This document shows, one piece after another, positions 61,558 to 64,000 of a stretch of DNA of 64,000 nucleotides (the stretch's first letter is position 1; the number at the start of each line of letters is the position of its first letter). Under the pieces are notes generated by a model. It was not told where the DNA came from. It saw only the letters and a list, made by a program, of their open reading frames with translations, and searched no databases. Position numbers and translations under genes: made by a program. Where the stretch lies: NCBI RefSeq assembly GCF_020873875.1, contig NZ_JAHWGU010000015.1:62001-126000 (forward strand), in the 5' to 3' direction. Source of the DNA: Actinoplanes sp. DH11 (GTDB taxonomy: Bacteria; Actinomycetota; Actinomycetes; Mycobacteriales; Micromonosporaceae).

Positions 61558-63224
61558 CGGGGCGCCTCTTCCTTGCCGACGTGCGAGTCGCGGCCACTGA
61601 CCGGCCCGTGGAAGGTGTTGCCGGTGCCGGCCAGGACGGCGTTCTCGATGTTCAGCCGGCCGCCGGTGCGGGCCCGGTACTCCGTGGTGTCGACGTTCTT
61701 GCCGTCCAGGAAGTCCAGGACGGCCGCGAACACCCGCCGCTCGATCAGGCGCTGGTATTTGTCGATGTCGAGGAGCTGCACCAGGTTGCGGGCGTGGCCA
61801 CGGCTGCCGAGCTCGCGGACGGCGACCCGGGCACCGTAGTCGAGGCCGCGCTGCAGGGGACCGGCCGAGCCGCTGGTGGAGATCGCGGTGACCAGGGCCT
61901 GCAGCAGGTTGACCGGGGCACGGACGATCGTGGCCGGGATGCCGACCAGCCCGTCCTTCACGGCCCGCCACCAGGCCACCGTGCCACTGCCGTCGACCGT
62001 GTCGACGATCCGGAACTCCGGCGCGCACGGCTTGAGCGCGGTCGTGGTGACCTCCAGGTAGAGCGACCGGCCCTGGATGGCGACGTGCACGTAGACCGTG
62101 GTGACGACCTCGCCGCCCCAGGAGACCACCTGGCAGGCGAGGTGGTGCCGGGCCGGGGTGGTGGGGTTGCGGATGATCTGCGCGATGTCGTGCGGCGAGG
62201 TCATCGGGTGCAGGTGGCTGACCTCGGTGCCGGCGAGCAGCACGCGGTCGGTCACGGTGAGCCCGGTGATCGACTCGCCGGCGACCGTGCCCGGGCCGCC
62301 GACCAGGGAACCGAGGTGCCACCCCAGGTGGGCGAGGACCTCGTCGGCCTGGAACGGCAGCTGCTCGAACTCGCGGGAGCCCTCGGTCTCGGCCGCACGG
62401 GTGCGGCCGTGCGCGCGCTCGTTGAGGTCCGGCTCGGCCGGCGGCCTGGTCAGGCGGATGGCCGATCCCCACGTGTCGACCCAGTCCCCGGCGCCGACGA
62501 ACGGGCGGAAGTCGCCGTAGATGACCGTGTTGCCGTACTGCTGCTGCTCGATCTCTCGCAGCCGGGGCGCCTCGACCGGGGAGGCGGGGACCATCCCGGG
62601 GCGCAGGTTCTGCAGCTGGGCCTGGCGCCAGAGCGTCCAGCCGAGCGAGCAGCCGGCGAGGAGCGTCACGATCAGGAAGCCGCCGCCCAGTGTCGCGACG
62701 ACCGAGGTGGCCGCGCCGTCGATGCTCGCCGCGCTGAGTGCGGAGAAGCTGAGCGCGGTGACGAAGAGGGAGGCGACGGAGATCGTGACGACCAGGCCGA
62801 GCCCGGCGAAGAGCAGCCGGGCGATCAGGGTGGTCAGGCCGATCGGCGTGCCGTCGCGCAGGCTGCGCACCAGGTCGCGGATCAGGCGCGCGGTGGCGAC
62901 GGCGGTGTAGAAGCCGGCCAGGGTGGCGACGGCGGTGAAGAAGGCGGTGCCGGCGGCGCAGAACGACACGATCAGGACGAGCAGGATCGCGGCGTCGCGG
63001 AAGACCGCGACGGTGCGGGCGCGCAGGCAGTGGCCGAGCACCGGGCCGAGGTTGAACCCGTAGGACGGTGCGACGGCCCGGCGGGGCTGGTGATAGACCT
63101 CGCGCAGGGCGGTGTTGCGGAAATCCTCGTCGAGGTAGGCCGCCGCGCAGAGGTGCCGGGTCGCGGTGGTCGGATCTTCGGGAAAGGGCGTGGCGTACGA
63201 GTTCTGGTGCGGCACCGAGGTCAT
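61554..63224 (-). CDS. Three-helix membrane protein with C-terminal shared motif (candidate sensor)
   Basis: A 556-residue protein. The N-terminal ~60 residues are soluble (NSYATPFPEDPTTATRHLCAAAYLDEDFRNTALREVY). Hydrophobic blocks at roughly 70-115, 130-165 and 172-200 give three to five membrane helices. A large soluble domain follows, opening with QQQYGNTVIYGDFRPFVGAGDWVDTWG, a pattern seen in uncharacterised actinomycete membrane proteins. The last 25 residues contain GTGNTFHGPVSGRDSHV, the motif shared with the nucleosidase. ATG 63224 is chosen over 63236 because GGAG lies six bases before it. No enzyme motif is visible; a sensing or scaffold role is inferred from the coupled effector gene. 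Confidence 0.82.
   Translation of the reverse strand: MTSVPHQNSYATPFPEDPTTATRHLCAAAYLDEDFRNTALREVYHQPRRAVAPSYGFNLGPVLGHCLRARTVAVFRDAAILLVLIVSFCAAGTAFFTAVATLAGFYTAVATARLIRDLVRSLRDGTPIGLTTLIARLLFAGLGLVVTISVASLFVTALSFSALSAASIDGAATSVVATLGGGFLIVTLLAGCSLGWTLWRQAQLQNLRPGMVPASPVEAPRLREIEQQQYGNTVIYGDFRPFVGAGDWVDTWGSAIRLTRPPAEPDLNERAHGRTRAAETEGSREFEQLPFQADEVLAHLGWHLGSLVGGPGTVAGESITGLTVTDRVLLAGTEVSHLHPMTSPHDIAQIIRNPTTPARHHLACQVVSWGGEVVTTVYVHVAIQGRSLYLEVTTTALKPCAPEFRIVDTVDGSGTVAWWRAVKDGLVGIPATIVRAPVNLLQALVTAISTSGSAGPLQRGLDYGARVAVRELGSRGHARNLVQLLDIDKYQRLIERRVFAAVLDFLDGKNVDTTEYRARTGGRLNIENAVLAGTGNTFHGPVSGRDSHVGKEEAPR
61585..61614. repeat. 30-bp repeat, copy 2 (membrane-protein motif)
   Basis: Second copy of the block at 61484-61513, encoding FHGPVSGRDS near the C-terminus of the membrane protein. 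The flanks diverge at once, so the repeat is confined to the motif. Confidence 0.9.
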
Positions 63225-63247
63225 GCCGATCTCCATATCGTCGGAGT

Positions 63248-63286
63248 GACGATAACGGAGTCTAGGGGCATCCAATGGTTATCGTC
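63248..63286 (-). promoter_or_regulatory. Promoter and 9-bp inverted repeat of the membrane protein/nucleosidase operon
   Basis: On the minus strand TTGACG, 18 bp and TAGACT form a near-consensus promoter. The arms GACGATAAC (63248-63256) and GTTATCGTC (63278-63286) are a perfect inverted repeat: the upstream arm overlaps the -35 box and the other lies just beyond the -10, about where transcription starts. This is a good operator candidate for a repressor, or could let a bound dimer of dimers close the promoter. Confidence 0.65.
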
Positions 63287-63299
63287 AATACGACGTTTA

Positions 63300-63322
63300 G
63301 GTGACGCCGGATCGACGTCACC
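63300..63322 (-). terminator. Weak hairpin after glgC
   Basis: GGTGACG and CGTCACC (7 bp, 9-base loop) lie 14 bp beyond the glgC stop and just upstream of the next promoter on the same strand. It may terminate glgC transcripts; no T-tract follows. Confidence 0.4.
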
Positions 63323-63335
63323 TGATCGATCGTCG

Positions 63336-64000
63336 TTACAGCTCGACCCGCTGGCCCTTGCCGATGACCACGATGCCGTTGTCGCTGACCGTGTAGAGCT
63401 TGCGGTCCCGGTCGAGGTCGACACCGATCTGCGCGCCCTCCGGGATCACCACGTTCTTGTCGATGATCGCGTTGCGCACCACCGCGCGGCGGCCGACCGA
63501 GACCCCCTCCATGATCACCGCACCGTCCACGTGGGCCCACGAGTTGACCCGCACGTTCGGCGAGATGACCGAGCGCTCGACGAGCGCGCCGGAGACCACC
63601 ACGCCGGGGGAGATCATCGAGTCGATGGCCCGGCCCTGGCGGTCGTCGTAGCCGTGCACGAACTTCGCCGGCGGCCAGGAGCCGTAGTTCGTGAAGATCG
63701 GCCAGTCGTGGTTGTAGAGATTGAAGATCGGCAGGGTCGCGATCAGGTCCATGTGCGCCTCGTAGAACGAGTCGAGCGTCCCCACGTCGCGCCAGTAACC
63801 TCGGTCGCGGTCGGTGCTGCCCGGTACGTCGTTGTCGCGGAAGTCGTAGACGTTCGCCTCGCCGCGCTCCACCAGCATCGGGATGATGTTGCCACCCATG
63901 TCGTGCTTGCTGTCCGGGTTCTGCGCGTCGGCCGAGACCGCCTCGCACAGCGCCCGGGTGGTGAAGACGTAGTTGCCCATCGACGCGTACACCTCGCCGG
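63336..64000 (-). CDS. glgC: Glucose-1-phosphate adenylyltransferase, C-terminal part
   Basis: The window ends inside this gene, so only the last ~221 residues are present. [61 protein letters not shown] and the C-terminal left-handed β-helix ([64 protein letters not shown]) are diagnostic for GlgC, which makes ADP-glucose for glycogen synthesis. The stop is TAA at 63336. The ADP-glucose site is beyond the edge. Confidence 0.96.
   Translation of the reverse strand, partial: GEVYASMGNYVFTTRALCEAVSADAQNPDSKHDMGGNIIPMLVERGEANVYDFRDNDVPGSTDRDRGYWRDVGTLDSFYEAHMDLIATLPIFNLYNHDWPIFTNYGSWPPAKFVHGYDDRQGRAIDSMISPGVVVSGALVERSVISPNVRVNSWAHVDGAVIMEGVSVGRRAVVRNAIIDKNVVIPEGAQIGVDLDRDRKLYTVSDNGIVVIGKGQRVEL

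Noticed and set aside
63248-63286. GATAAC/GTTATC arms as a third site for the arabinose LacI-type repressor
   Set aside because: The half-sites resemble the arabinose operators, but the arms are 21 bp apart instead of abutting, so the same dimer would not fit; resemblance is probably chance.
1-64000. tRNA or rRNA genes, insertion sequences, integrases or phage genes
   Set aside because: No such sequence was recognised by eye. Intergenic gaps are mostly too short, and codon use looks uniform, so there is no sign of an inserted mobile element.

Overview
The window is about 64 kb of very GC-rich DNA with dense genes, short intergenic gaps, frequent ATGA/GTGA stop-start overlaps, many GTG or TTG starts and several genes that seem to be transcribed without a leader. 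Together with the gene content (actinobacterial-type MacB/FtsX exporters, F420-type PPOX protein, AAC(2')-I, CAP and L,D-transpeptidase cell-wall proteins, YcnI, DUF4331, a ChvE/GguA/GguB-type sugar transporter) this points to a filamentous actinomycete, most likely Micromonosporaceae such as Actinoplanes. That placement is inference. I recognise no rRNA, tRNA, CRISPR array, insertion sequence or prophage; the region looks chromosomal.

Layout. 0-10 kb: a DUF305-like lipoprotein, a GNAT enzyme, a sulfotransferase, a NarL-type two-component pair divergent from a lipid/peptide-type ABC exporter, and a large secreted PGRP-type amidase. 10-19.2 kb: a seven-gene, fully overlapping chemosensory operon on the minus strand (CheW, CheR-TPR, CheW, CHASE3-like receptor, CheA-REC, CheB, three-receiver histidine kinase), laid out like the Wsp 'alternative cellular function' systems but with a hybrid kinase where Wsp has a diguanylate cyclase. 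19.4-28.2 kb: acyltransferase-3 membrane protein, a CAP-domain protein, an L,D-transpeptidase, a MacAB-type efflux set, an RhtA-like exporter and a GGDEF protein. 28.2-34.4 kb: one enormous low-complexity protein of about 2067 residues ending in a TPR-like domain, preceded by a 782-bp gap that holds an array of 10-11-bp-spaced direct repeats. 35.2-43.9 kb: PPOX and DUF2252 genes, then a LacI-controlled L-arabinose locus (araA plus a ChvE-like binding protein, ATPase and permease) with two matching palindromic operators and a strong terminator. 44-53.4 kb: DUF1501/DUF1800 pair, ROK protein, an unknown membrane protein, a STAS protein, zwf, a DHH phosphoesterase, a YcnI-like protein and an S4 protein. 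53.5-60.6 kb: a lipoprotein with a repeat-rich coupled ORF, an AAC(2')-I acetyltransferase with a coupled 61-residue ORF, FKBP, a membrane-anchored AA10 monooxygenase, a DUF4331 operon, an AraC regulator and a Nudix/winged-helix (NrtR-like) protein.

60.6-63.2 kb is the strongest candidate for an undescribed system. A three-helix membrane protein and a nucleoside phosphorylase/nucleosidase-family enzyme overlap by four bases. The C-terminus of the first and the N-terminus of the second carry almost the same 15-residue motif (GN-x-FHGPVSGRDS-x-V). This is the architecture expected of an amyloid-templated sensor/effector pair, in which a membrane or NLR-type sensor passes a signal to a nucleotide-degrading effector. 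The operon has a good promoter bracketed by a 9-bp inverted repeat. The window ends inside glgC.

All start choices, promoters and terminators were made by eye; no searches or folding were run.
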